A stretch of DNA of 64,000 nucleotides, taken from NCBI GenBank assembly GCA_039619475.1, contig CM077115.1:417082557-417146556 (forward strand), read 5' to 3'. Position 1 is the first letter of the stretch. Each line of letters begins with the position of its first letter. Of this stretch, positions 9,740-21,319 are shown piece by piece. The position numbers and the translations under genes are program-made. Under the pieces are notes generated by a model. It made no database searches and had not been told where the DNA came from. It saw only the letters and a list, made by a program, of their open reading frames with translations. Source of the DNA: Icerya purchasi (Eukaryota; Arthropoda; Insecta; Hemiptera; Monophlebidae).

Positions 9740-12700
9740 ATTTCGCTTGAACTTTTTCCTTCCATTCAGTAGACTTATTAATATCTCTTCAGCCATCCGT
9801 ATATAACAATTACATTTTTCTTGAATGTTATATGTTGTATTTGTTTCCACTTTTCCCATGTTGTTTCAACGTTTCTTTTTCCTTTCCAAGTGTCTCGATT
9901 GTAAAAGATACTATCAAATGCCCGCGGTCGCAGCTGTATTAGCTTTCACGTAGAGCAGCGGTAACACTGTCGCGTTTGGTCCTCCTAAATGCTACAATAG
10001 CCCCAGTAATGTTTAACATATGGTGCACGGAAATCCTCATACACACTTTTAATAAAAAAAACAAATTTAAATCATTACGATTAGTTCTTACAAAAGAACT
10101 GAATTCATTTTTTTTTTTTGATATTTTTTCAAATTACATTCTTTTGCGTCCTCAGATATTCTTGGAATATTTTCACCACCATGTTCCATCATTTCTTTTA
10201 CATCCATGAAAATTGAAGTCTTCAAGAATTCAACCATCCTCGTAGCATTTCACTTCTTAATAAGCACTTTTTTTCCCATAAACTTGCCGTTTCTTATCTT
10301 TATGTTAACGGCATTTAAAAACTAACCGAAATACATAAATTACGAAAATGAATAAAATACAGCAAAATTCAATTAAACGGTAATAAAATATTAAAACAAA
10401 TTTAATCGAAATATAAATAAATAGCCTCTTTTTAGAAATCGAAATCTGCATTTAACAGGCTTACAACAACTCTACTTTTATGCAGAATCAATTAGAAGGA
10501 AAAAAGAGCCAATTATTTTTTAATCCTATATCGGATATTCTTAACGAGAAGTAATCAATAAAGCAAGAACAAGATGCGAGAGGAAGGAATAGACAAGAGG
10601 CGCAATTAGGAATAGGAAGTATTTCAACGAATTTGAATAGAAAGCAAAACGTTCAACTGAAAGAGCTGAAGCAGTTCTATCAAGTAAAAATCGGTGCAAT
10701 TTAAAATATAAATAAAAAATTAAACTAAAACATCTTAAAGAACAGAGATTTTAGTCTACCGTACCTTTTACTTCAGTATTGCTTAGGTGGTTTGAATGTT
10801 ACTACAATTTTATAACTTACATAATGTCGGAGAATGAAACCGGCCCAAGTGTTAATTTTTCGAATCTATATTTTAAGTTTTCACTATATACGCCTGGAGT
10901 TACATGGACTAACATACTTAGCACTAACAAATCGTATTTTTCGTATAATTGATAGCATAACTGGAAAAAATAAATAACGTTAATACCCGTAACTTTTTTC
11001 CTTTTTTAAATAAAAAAAACAACAAAAAAAAAACAGTCGATTTTTGAAAAATATCGTTTTTAATTTTTTTCATCGGTTGCTAATAATGAAGCAAGTTAAT
11101 TTTTATTTTGATTTACTGATTCGGAATAGTTTAATTTTTTCCTTTTTCAATTCCTTCCTAAAGGATGACATAACTAAGTGTAGTTTACGTTATTTTTTAT
11201 CTGAAAAAAAAAAAACAAACAGCTTTATATGAATGTAAGCAAAACGTGTATTTAAACATGTAGTAAATTCTGTACGAAAAATATTTCCTTATTCGTGACA
11301 TGCTACAAATCTTTTGTTGCTTTTTGTTTTAAATTTCGTTACTTTAGCCTATTTCGTTCATTTGTTTCATTTATTTAATTAAATTTATTTCATAAAAGTA
11401 GATACGAAGTGATTTCCAGTAACTACCACAGCCGTTATTACACGGGGTCATTGCTCCGATTTAAAGATGGCGAAAAATTTCACGTTTTTCATTCGTTCCG
11501 TACTTATGTCGAACATTACATAATTTATTCATCTCTTTTCCTGTACTTCATTCGCACTCAGTTTTTTGCGAATTCCTTTGGTCGCTGTTCAATTTTCATT
11601 TCGTTTTGGAGTAGCTCTTCTTCTCCGAGCTACTTTTATTTCACATGAACTCGTTCTAATCGTTTGCGCTGAGTTATTTAATTCGTTTTTTTCGACATAG
11701 CTCGGATCTGCGGAGATTTGCGTTTGTTTTTTCTTGTTTTTTGTTTAAATCTAAAATGCGAGCTATTACACGGAGAAATATAACAGAAAATGTACCTACT
11801 TCATTGCCTTTCGTCTAATTTTTGGGAATTCAAATTCACCAGTGTAATTTAGTGTAATTCTTTTCGTGCTGAGTAGCTTACTGTGAATACTTCTTAACCC
11901 TGTAATTAAAATCGTAGGAAAAAACGAAAAATGCTATTCAAATGTTCAACGTGGTCGTCTTTAAGAGCAAGGATTAATTCGAATAGAGAGGAATTACTAG
12001 CACGTGTTTGTACGTACATATTTTTTCTATGGGAGCACGATATGTCATGCGCTCGGCGGAAAAAGATTTAAACGGTTAAAATAACACCTGGCTAGCCACG
12101 GGACCACGGGGTAACTAATTGTCGGGCTTAATTGTTAAGCCGCTAAAGATGACGTAGTTATAAATTCGGGAAAATAAAAATAAGAAACAAAAATAAACGT
12201 CACAAAAGCGGCGGAGAGGTGAATAACGAGTTTCTAGGATATCCTCTCGGAAAGAATACCGGAATATGGTCGGAGTGAATTGTGTCAGGTTAGTCGAAGA
12301 GAAAAGGTACGGTCAGTTGGGAAATTTGTTACAACATAGGTTGTTCCAGCTGTTACAGCGTGAGCGCCGAGACAGATCGAGTCCAGCAACGGCAGCAACA
12401 AATATATGTCAGCAACGTGTATTAGGTCATCAACTGGAAGTAATAATTTAAAAAGCTATGACTTTGTAAAGTCTGAGTCGCAACTCGGCTGCCGTACTAA
12501 TTAGTAGGCTGCAATTCCCACCGGTAATTTGAATTTATTTTCGCGTCAAGTCCCGCTTCAGCCGGAGAACGTTATCCGTTTCACATTCCGAAAACTCCGT
12601 AGCTCTTTTCTCTACAGAGGTAAGCGTGCTAGTAATACGTCGGCTCACACTGGCTGTGGTGCAGAGAACGTCACTTTGGACGAGAAGCAAACTACCTCCC

Positions 12701-14295
12701 CCCATTGTTCAGTACGGTACTAGTTAAATTCAATCGAGATCAATTTTAACGAGTCGCGACGAAGTAAATAAATAACGGTTAAATTGAAATTAACTTTACG
12801 CGGGAAACAGAACACGTTCGATCGAATTTTACCGTTTTATTTGTCTAATTTTTCCGCCACAAAAAAATTTTAGGTCAAATTCCGGCCAAAAAATATATAT
12901 CGTTGTTCCGGTGCAATTCGACCAAAAGTCCACGCGCAGAAACCCATAATCAATTACAAACAACTCTTTAAATCGATTGATTCTATTTAGTAAATTTTGA
13001 AACTGATTCGCAGTACTGCAACCGATTTCCGAAGGCACATTATGGAGTTAGTGACTTTTCGGCTCTTTCTGAACCATCTCTTTTTGTGGTGTGCTAATTG
13101 CCTTTGGATACTATTTCATTTGGGATTTCATCGGTTCGGCTGGTTATTTAGCACTTTGTTTGCCAACTACCGGTTTACATTTCAAAATGGCAAATCGTCT
13201 ATTAACCAACTGTAGACGGAAAGCGTCTTAATTCTAAAAGAGTTCCGCTGGCGTATTTTTCGAGACACCTGTCTAATTTCATCACATCATTTAATTAATC
13301 GTTTTAATTGACACGAAGGTTGTTGTTGATGTCTGTATTCAGTTTAATTATTCGAAACTGTTTTCATTATTTTTACGAAAAATAATTTTTCGTTATCCAA
13401 AAAACGGTAAATATTAAGTCGCCCTGTTAAGGACACCGTGAAACGCTAAGAGAGTTTTTAGCGAATGCGTGTAATCACGATGTAGCGGATACGACGATGA
13501 AAGTGATTCCGATGAAGTAGGCGTACTAGTAGAAGAAAAGGTTCGGTCTTAATTTGCCTAAATTTAAGACTGTGTTTATTCAGTAAATACAAAAAAAAAA
13601 AAAAAAAAAAAACAGACGAGTGTACGGATTATCTCGTATTGGTGACAACATGTCATAAATGTCAGAATTCAAACTGAGGTAGAAAAAGGTAATTCTGAAT
13701 GGCAGGTACTTAAAGGAACGGCACCTTTCACACGAAAGTTTCTTCACATTTTTTGTTTTCGGAAAAAAAAAACAATAATTTTTATTGACGGAATCATATG
13801 AAAAACGTAATTGACAAAAAATACTGTTAAAAACATTTAATATACTAAATATTTAACCACTGCTCTAACAACAAATTAATCGGCAGTTATTTCGTTTGAA
13901 GTTCGGTGTAGTATTTCCCAAATTTCACACGCTTTGTTAAACATGTACATTACAGAAATTGCAGAAAAACAAAGGAAAATACTTTAGATAAAGAGCGATT
14001 TTTTTTTTGTTTTATTTATTTTTAATATAATATACTATTACGGGCTGTCTAGCAAGGACTTTTAGTAATACGTATGAATGAAATTAAGCATGAAGGGAGG
14101 AGTACCCAATAGAACCTACCCGATTGCTCCGACCTTAAACAAGGTCCTGCGGTTTCTGGCGTTTCAATCTTCTTACATCATCGGGGTAACATCTAGCAGT
14201 CCTCTAGCAAAAATGTTCGGATGAGTATCCAGTCTGTCTGCGTGCCTTTTAGCGTGAACTTTGGTGACATCAGCCACATAATCTATACACAAATC
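9740..14295. other. 4.5 kb without recognisable genes
   Basis: AT-rich, with homopolymers (A20 at 13592-13611). The stretch 12180-12720 is less AT-rich and has a 61-codon ORF with a Gln/Arg-rich peptide (12266-12451), but no splice signals or motif make it a gene. It might be an untranslated exon or regulatory DNA. Nothing else seen. Confidence 0.4.
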
Positions 14296-14359
14296 TTAGA
14301 TTAGTAACATACCAGGGTGCCTTTGTTATCAACCGAAGGATCTTATTCCGAGAAGTTTA

Positions 14360-14903
14360 CTACAACGGGTATGGTGGTACCGCTATCCTCGTTAAAAATG
14401 ACATATCTTTCAACACCCACAACGTTTCTCTGAACTTACCTCTTATTCCTAACCAACCCAACATAGTCCACATCTCTATCCGTCCCACCCTTCCACATCC
14501 CATTAACATTGTCTCCATCTATGTTCCTCCTAATTATGATCTTCGTCAATTTCCTCTTTCCACTTTTTTCAACTCTATCCCGCAACCATTTATTATCGGG
14601 GGTGACTGGAATGCCCATTCACCCTTGTGGGGTTGCACATCCTACAATTCCAACGGTTCCGTCCTTGAGAGTGGTATTTTTTCCAATAATTTAATTCTTC
14701 TTAATGATCACTCCCCAACCTATTTCAGATATCCAACTATTTCTGGTTCTCTTGATCTAACCTTTGCTTCTTCCACTATTGGTCTTAATTATAACTGGAG
14801 AACTCTTATGGGCTCCTACGGTAGTGACCATGTTCCTATCCTAATAACTCCAGTTAACTTTTCTTCTCCAACTTGCTTCAGGCCTCTACATTCTCCTCGG
14901 TGA
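14360..14903 (+). pseudogene. LINE-A endonuclease domain (broken)
   Basis: Encodes the second half of an AP-type endonuclease, the enzyme that nicks target DNA before reverse transcription. Visible blocks are YNGYGGTAILVKND, the catalytic-region motif IIGGDWNAHSPLWG and the terminal GSDHVPI histidine block. The first catalytic residues, upstream of 14300, cannot be read. A TGA at 14901-14903 separates it from the RT, in the same frame. The context (R-stop-NLSKANW, where LINEs have RWN.sKANW) suggests a TGG-to-TGA change. Confidence 0.8.
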
Positions 14904-14927
14904 AACCTCTCCAAAGCAAATTGGACT

Positions 14928-16154
14928 ATGTTTCGTTCATGTGTCGACTCATCACTTCCTAGTATTCAACTCGACTCCGATCCCATACTTCTCTATAATT
15001 CCTTTTTAAATTCCGTTGAGTCTGCTCTTTCCCTATCTTCACCTACCCGTCATCAGACATCTAACAATTACAATAAAGCCTCATCTCTTTGGTGGAATGA
15101 GGAATGCAACCGCGCATTCCACTACAGTCGTGCCACCTTTAGAACTTTTCGTTTAGACCCTACTACGGAAAACTTTCTTGCTCATAAGCGAGCGAACGCA
15201 AGAGCTAGGTATATACTTAAAGTCTCAAAAAGGTCCTCCTGGAAGAATTTCTGTTCTTCATTCTCTAGGAATACCCCTCTTTCTCATATCTGGAAAATGG
15301 CTAGAGCTTTCAAATCCCCATCCTCTGAACGTCCTTCAAATCTCAACCTTTCTAAAGTTAGCTTAGAATACTTTATTGATTCCGTTGCTCCTGCCTATGT
15401 TCCTAACGTTGATGAACTGTATCCAACTTCACCTCCGCATAATTCCCAGACGCATTTCCTAACTTCTGCCTTCAATATTTATGAATTAAAATCTGTCCTT
15501 TCCAAATCTTCTAGTCCCACTCCAGGTCTTGACGGTATACCTTTTTTGGTCCTTAAAAACCTCTCTGAACTGTCTCTTGCGTTTCTCCTACATCTTTTTG
15601 ATTGTTTCCTCTCCAGAGGTATAACTCCCCCCTCTTGGAATTCTTTTATCATCAATCCTAATCCTAAAAAAAGTTCTTCGTTACGCCCTATTTCTTTAGC
15701 CTCTTGTATCAGAAAATTGTTTGAAGGTATGTTAAACAAGCGCCTTGTTTGGTGGCTAGAGCATAATAATGTATTTCCTAGCAATATGTTCGGCTTTCGG
15801 CCTGGTATTGGTCCTTCCGACTGCATTAGTCTTTTTGTCTCCCATATCTACCAATCCTTTATCCTAAAAAACTATACTCTGGCTTCCTTCATCGATATAT
15901 CCTGTGCTTTTGATAATGTCCATCTTCCCACTCTAAAAGATAAGATGATAGCAATTAACGTTCCATTGCACTTTACTTCTCTTATTATCAATCTCATGCA
16001 GAATCGTTCTATCCACCTCTCTGCTCCTTCTTTTGAATCTTCAAGAATGGTTTTCCGAGGTCTCCCTCAAGGTTCCTCCCTCAGTCCTACTCTTTTCAAC
16101 ATATACATTATCAATTCCGCAGTTATATCAATTCTGATTTTCCCTTGCATGTAA
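14928..16154 (+). pseudogene. LINE-A reverse transcriptase, truncated before FADD
   Basis: Open for 408 codons. Recognisable RT segments: PTPGLDGIPFLVLKNL (domain 0/1), SSSLRPISLASCIRKLFEGMLNKRL (fingers), FGFRPGIGPSDCI, SFIDISCAFDNV (first catalytic aspartate block) and GLPQGSSLSPTLFNIYI (palm). The block that should follow, F/YADD, is absent and the ORF then drifts into unrelated residues up to a stop. The ATG is only the first Met after the in-frame TGA, so it is not a real start. Such a protein could not polymerise. Confidence 0.85.
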
Positions 16155-17024
16155 CTGTGTTTACAGATGGCTCGAAAAAACCGGATGGTGTCGGTGCTTC
16201 GTTTATCCTCCCAGATTTTGGCTTTTCAGAATCTTTCTGCTCCATATTCACAGCCGAATTGATGGCTATCCTATGTTCCATTATTTTCATTTCCTCTAAT
16301 CACATTTCCTCCAAATTCTTGATTATATCGGACTCCATAACCGCCCTTCAGGCCATTTGCTCTCCCCTTCCTGATTATTCCTGTGATTTCATTATACTCC
16401 GCATTCGCTCACTTATCCACGCTCTTTCTTCCCTTCATTCTATTCAAATTGATTTGCTGTGGGTTCCTAGCTATTCGGGCATCTGCGGTAATGAAGCGGC
16501 GGACTCATTGGCTCGGGCTGCTGCCTATTCTCACTTCTTTTTTAAAAAAGTCCCTTCGTCCAATATCCTTCCTCTGTGCAAAGATTTTCATATTAGGTTT
16601 TGGTCGGATATGTACGTTTCCTGTTTCTCTAACAATCGTTCTTTCTATCTGTCTGCCCGAACTTAGTCTTCCTGCCAATCCGTGGTTCTCTTTGTTTCCT
16701 TCACTTCGTCGTTCTGTTGTTGTCTCCGTTATTCGCTTGCGTTTTAACCATTCTCTGTTGCCTTCCTCCCGTTTTCGTTTTTCCTTGGTTTCCTCTCCAT
16801 ATTGTCCTCTCCACTCGAACGAAGAGCATGTTTGCGATGCGGACCATGTGTTCTTTGAGTGTTCATCTCTTTTTGCTGAGTGCTCGGCTTTCTACTTTAG
16901 TTTACTGGGACTTGGTCTTCCTACTCCGTACTGCGCCTCTTATGTTCTATCTCTTCCCTCTCCACAAATTGTTCCTATTATTTGTTTCTTTCTCCTAACA
17001 ATATCTGATCGTATCGGGATATAA
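16145..17024 (+). pseudogene. LINE-A RNase H and C-terminal zinc-finger region
   Basis: RNase H blocks: VFTDGSKKPDGVG (D), FTAELMAILCS (E), IISDSITALQ (D) and VPSYSGICGNEAADSLA (D), so all four acidic positions can be read. Around 16650 the frame shifts. The C-terminal part (16660-17024) carries RLRFNHSLLPSSRFRF and CDADHVFFECSSL, the conserved LINE-A tail with a degenerate Cys/His motif, ending ISDRIGI before the stop. The role in a live element would be removal of template RNA; this copy is frameshifted. Confidence 0.85.
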
Positions 17025-17107
17025 GTGATTCCTTCCTATTCTAATTGTTTCTGGGTAAAGGTCCCTGGTTGACAAGCCCCAAAAAAAAAAAAAAAAAAAA
17101 AAAAAAA

Positions 17108-18575
17108 CTACAAAACAGTGCTCACATATAAACTATTAGAAGTAAATCATGAAAACTGCCCCCCCCCAAAAAAAAGACTTTAACAACAATTAATACTGGA
17201 ACAACAGAATTAACGGTAGATAATACCATGTAAAAACTGAAATAAACCAAGACCAATTAGAATCAGACACCTAAAAGCTGATAACAGGAAAACAAGAATA
17301 GTAAATCGGGAAATAATGAAAAATGGTCCATTTAATTGTTGCACATAAATACGATTAATAAAAATTACTCTACAACGCAAAAAAGAATTATAATTACGTA
17401 TAATTTCGAAATAGTCGTATTTATATTTAAAAAAGAGGGGGAATAGAAATCGAATAGAATTTATTTCAATGATTATCGGATAATTATTACAACGATAATC
17501 TTTATTATTATTATTAAATTTAACATTTATACAAACGATAAATGTTAAATGTTTACGAGATAATGATACAATTGGAAAACACAATTCCTTTCGGTAAAAA
17601 AAAAAAAAAAACCACATAGTAATGGAACAGAAAAATACTTATTCCGAAATAATACAGCGAGAAATAGCGTTTAAATACTGAATTAATACTGATCTGACAT
17701 TACCGCATTTTTACTTAAATTTATTTTTTCCTTAACTTCTTTTTGAAAAATTAGGCGAGTTTCGATCGGAATAATCGTAACGGTCTTCTTGATGGATCAA
17801 AATGAATATTAAACATTGACGCTAACTGCGTCTATTTACCTTCTTTTTCTTAAATAATACATCCGTTACTAAACCGATTCGGAATTAAATTTATAACATT
17901 CACGATTGAAAAATAAATTGTTTTAGAATATAATGTACGCAGAGCGGACCGGAATTTACGGCAAATTGCGGTTCCGCAGTGTAAACCGATCGGTGTGTGA
18001 TGATTTGCCGCGCGTTGAAAAACAATGATCAGATTTGAAATCAGAAATGGAGTTGTTTTTTTCGAAAAGTGTTCATTAGTATTACCTTTTTTTCACGCGT
18101 TAATCGAGAGAACGAGAGAAGGTAAAAAGGTAAAAAAATACCTTCTCAATTACCGAATTTTTGCTATTAAAAATTTGTGCACTTTTTCATTCGAAAAAGT
18201 TTGGAACGAGTCGCCGTAAAAACATATATATGTTATTTAGGAAAGGGACGCTGGTTGAAAAAGTAGCCTATAGAATTTTGACAACTACGTATAGGTGTTA
18301 CTAAACAAAAATTAGTAGAATAAGGATGTATTATAAATAAATTGCGAGTTAGGGTAGTGTATAATACGGAGCTTTGGCGGATAGTTGATCAGCCGTTTTG
18401 TATATCGGCGTATAACTCTTTCGAGACAACAAAAATGAAAATGCCTGCGCCATACGGACAGGTCGCTGATAGGAGATTGGAGGACCACTAAACTGACTAA
18501 ATTAAAAAAAAGTTCCGCTTTTAGCTGGTGAAGTTGCTACTTTCAATCTAGCAAAATGTTTTTTTAATGGCAACG

Positions 18576-18611
<36 letters not shown>

Positions 18612-19385
18612 TAAAGGATTAGCTGAATTCTGAAAAATGGTGTATTAGTTACGAATATAGTCGTTTTTAAGACGCTGAAAATTAGAAAAGTGAAAAACAA
18701 GAGATTAAATTCGAAGAAAATAACGGGGTACAGCGAAATTGGTCTTCTGGTATGCAATAAAACAGTAAATTGCAATAGAGGAGAAAACGGCGATTACAGA
18801 GCGGGGTAAAATTCCGACGCCTATTCCCTTAGCAATAAAATAGCATCAGACATGTTTCCGGACAATCTTGATCCACATGCGCCGGCGCATAGTTCGTTAT
18901 GTAAAATTTCCGCATCGGGATCTGGGCAGAAAAATTCGGTTAATTTGGAATAGTGCTAGTTTGTTGAACAAATTACAACAGAACATACGTGCGAGTCGTT
19001 ACATAATTTAGTATTTAACGGCCAAGAAGTGTAAAATAGGAAATGAATGCGCAGCCATTTCGCTATTTCAAGTTTGACTGACGGTATTTGGAAAAATTCC
19101 TCGAATGCTGCTAGAGAATTGAGCAATGCGCATTTCAATTCCATACAATTTGCTACCCCCGCATAAATGTCGACACATTTGGTTCCAGTCTGAGCATCGG
19201 ATAAAATTATCTATGCCGTCCGCATTCACAAAACTAGCACATCCGGCTGAGCTCCTCGAATACCAGTAGAGAAAACAAACGAATACAAAAGCCGCTGCAA
19301 AAATCAACATTCCTTTTTTCCTTTTTTTTTTTTCAACAACATCGTGAACCATCTTCAGTGACAGCAATAGATTCTCTTTTGTATA
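17108..19385. other. No recognisable gene
   Basis: AT-rich, with C10 at 17160-17169 and a T-run near 18578-18609. A 99-codon minus-strand ORF (19068-19367) has a hydrophobic start but no conserved motif. Part of 18780-19385 may be the decayed 5' half of the LINE that follows. Confidence 0.4.
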
Positions 19386-19389
19386 CTCA

Positions 19390-21312
19390 ACAGCAATGCC
19401 TGAAAATCAGCTACGGTAATCCCTATATTAAACCCCGGTAAAAATCCGCTCCTTCCAGAAAGTTATAGACACCTATATATCATGATTAAGTGATCTTTCG
19501 ACGACTTTCTCGAGAAAATGGTTCATAGGTGGCTTTTATTTTTCTTAGAACTAAACCATCTTCTATCCTCGATACAAGCCGAAGGGCGCAAAAAAAGACC
19601 CGCCACTGATCACCTGCTTGGTTTGCAGAGAGAAATACTATCATCGTACCGAATAAACAGCATCTTTAAGCTTTTTCTTTTTTTTGACCTACAAAACGCG
19701 TTTGATCGCTTATGACGTCACGAAACTATGCTAAAGTTAAAGTCCGTTGGGATAACTGGTATAACATGGGAAACTATTTATGATAAGCACGTTGACGTCA
19801 ACTCAGTTCAGAACGATGTCCCGCTTGACTCTGCAATTCACCCTGTTTATACTTTATATCAATGATACGAACAAACTGCACTATGCCGCCCCCGTTACTG
19901 CCCGGTTATACATTGACAACTTCACTATATCCTTGTCATTCAACTTTCCATGCAGTGCACAAAATATCCTGCAAAATAACAACAGTAGTGTGACAGTAAC
20001 GGTTTAGACTTTTCAACATTCAAATCTTCATGTGTCGATTTCCATAAACGGCGTCTATCATCCTCCAATGTATCTTTTTAACTTTAAAAAATTGCCTACT
20101 AACGGTTAATGCAAAAGTCAAATTTCTAGGACTATTATCTATCCTGTCGTCACTATGTAGTTGAATTGTATTCAACTTCTTCCAATCATAAAATATTTAT
20201 CTAGCTCTAAATGCAGTATAAATAGAAAGCTCTTTTTCGATACATATGTATATAAATCGTTAATTCTTTCAATAATCAATTGCGGGTGTTCTTCATAGTG
20301 TACCCTTATTCGCCATCTGTAAGTCTATATGCGCTGGCAGGATGTCCTCCGTCATCGTACTATAGGAAGTATTAATCATTTGTATCTGAGCCATCTACTG
20401 AGTTTGGTGCAAACCCTTTCCATGCAGTAAATACTCACCATATAATTCTATTTTCTCAGTGATTTCGTTCCAGGAGTTCTCGGAACTACGGCAAAGGTTT
20501 CATTCCGAAATCCACTCTGGATTATTGAAACCACCCTTTTGGAACCTTTTGATATACATATAAACATCGACTTATCTCTCCTTTAGTATCGTAGGCATTC
20601 ACAGCGTGCGAATATATTCGAGACCGTCAATAAAGACTACGCACATATAGTGATGGAGCAAAATCCATCGTAGCTGGCGGAAGAGCACCAGCAGCCTAGC
20701 AAATCGAGATCGATTAAATAATGTAGGTACATCCCTAGATGAAGAATTATGTGGAATCATGTACTGAGCATGTCAAATTAACTAGACGCCATTACCGGCG
20801 AGTACTGCTCATTACAGATTCACTGGCCTTTTCTGAATCCAATACACGCCGCCAAGAGATAGCAAAAGCCCAGTAATTGCAAGAATCCAGGATGATTTAA
20901 ACGTTTTTCCTACGGATTCCGAGTCATGCCGAAATACGTAAGAGCGACAAAGTTGACCTCGCAGCACGTACTCACCGATGCCAGAAGATCTGCCCCTCCC
21001 CCTCCGACACTATCCCATACATTCATGAGCATGTGCAAACAAGAGTGGAGGTCTGAGTGAACTGCAGAAAAAACTTTACTACGAAGCATTAAATCAATTA
21101 CCGACCCCTGGTGACCCTCTGACGGCATAAGTAGGAAAGGATATTCAATACTTAATCGTCTCCGGACAGGACATACTGTTGCAGTCAAAATTCTGGTTTT
21201 TGCCACGAAAACCGGGTTACATATTTGTACGTGTAGAATTCGTACAGTTCTCTCTCTATGTTCTAGCCTGGACGGTCAAAGGCAAAACATAAAAATAAAA
21301 AAAAAAAAGTAA
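19390..21312 (+). mobile_element. LINE-C, old RNase H-type copy
   Basis: Heavily mutated but colinear. RT fingers VIPILKPGKNPLLPESYR (about 19415-19470) and FLEKMVHRWL. Then SIQAEGRKKRPATDHLLGLQREI (where LINEs have PIQAGFRKxRSATDHL), FFDLQNAFDRL (19690), and a palm reading LYINDTNKL plus YIDNFTISL, where the catalytic YVDD is YIDN. Then RNase H traces (TDSLAFSESNT near 20815; RIPSHAEIRKSDKVDLAART near 20905-20965) and an NRLRTGHT block near 21150. It ends in an A-rich tail (21289-21312). Many stops. Confidence 0.75.
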
Positions 21313-21319
21313 AAAAACC

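Larger units (their letters stand above)
14300..17107 (+). mobile_element. LINE-A, longest copy, internally deleted
   Basis: Contains, in order, most of the endonuclease, the first half of the RT, RNase H, the C-terminal CCHC-like domain, a 3' untranslated end (TTCTGGGTAAAGGTCCC then TGGTTGACAAGCCCC) and an A tail (17081-17107). The RT breaks off right after GLPQGSSLSPTLFNIYI and is followed within ~20 residues by VTVFTDGSKK. The catalytic FADD block, thumb and connection region are therefore absent. The missing part is roughly 1 kb judging from typical LINEs. The 5' end is uncertain. Confidence 0.85.

Noticed and set aside
17210..17617. 135-codon minus-strand ORF
   Set aside because: Asn/Phe-rich low-complexity translation of AT-rich DNA.
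19068..19367. 99-codon ORF with a membrane-like start and several Cys
   Set aside because: Antisense to a region that probably is the decayed 5' part of LINE-C; no family match.
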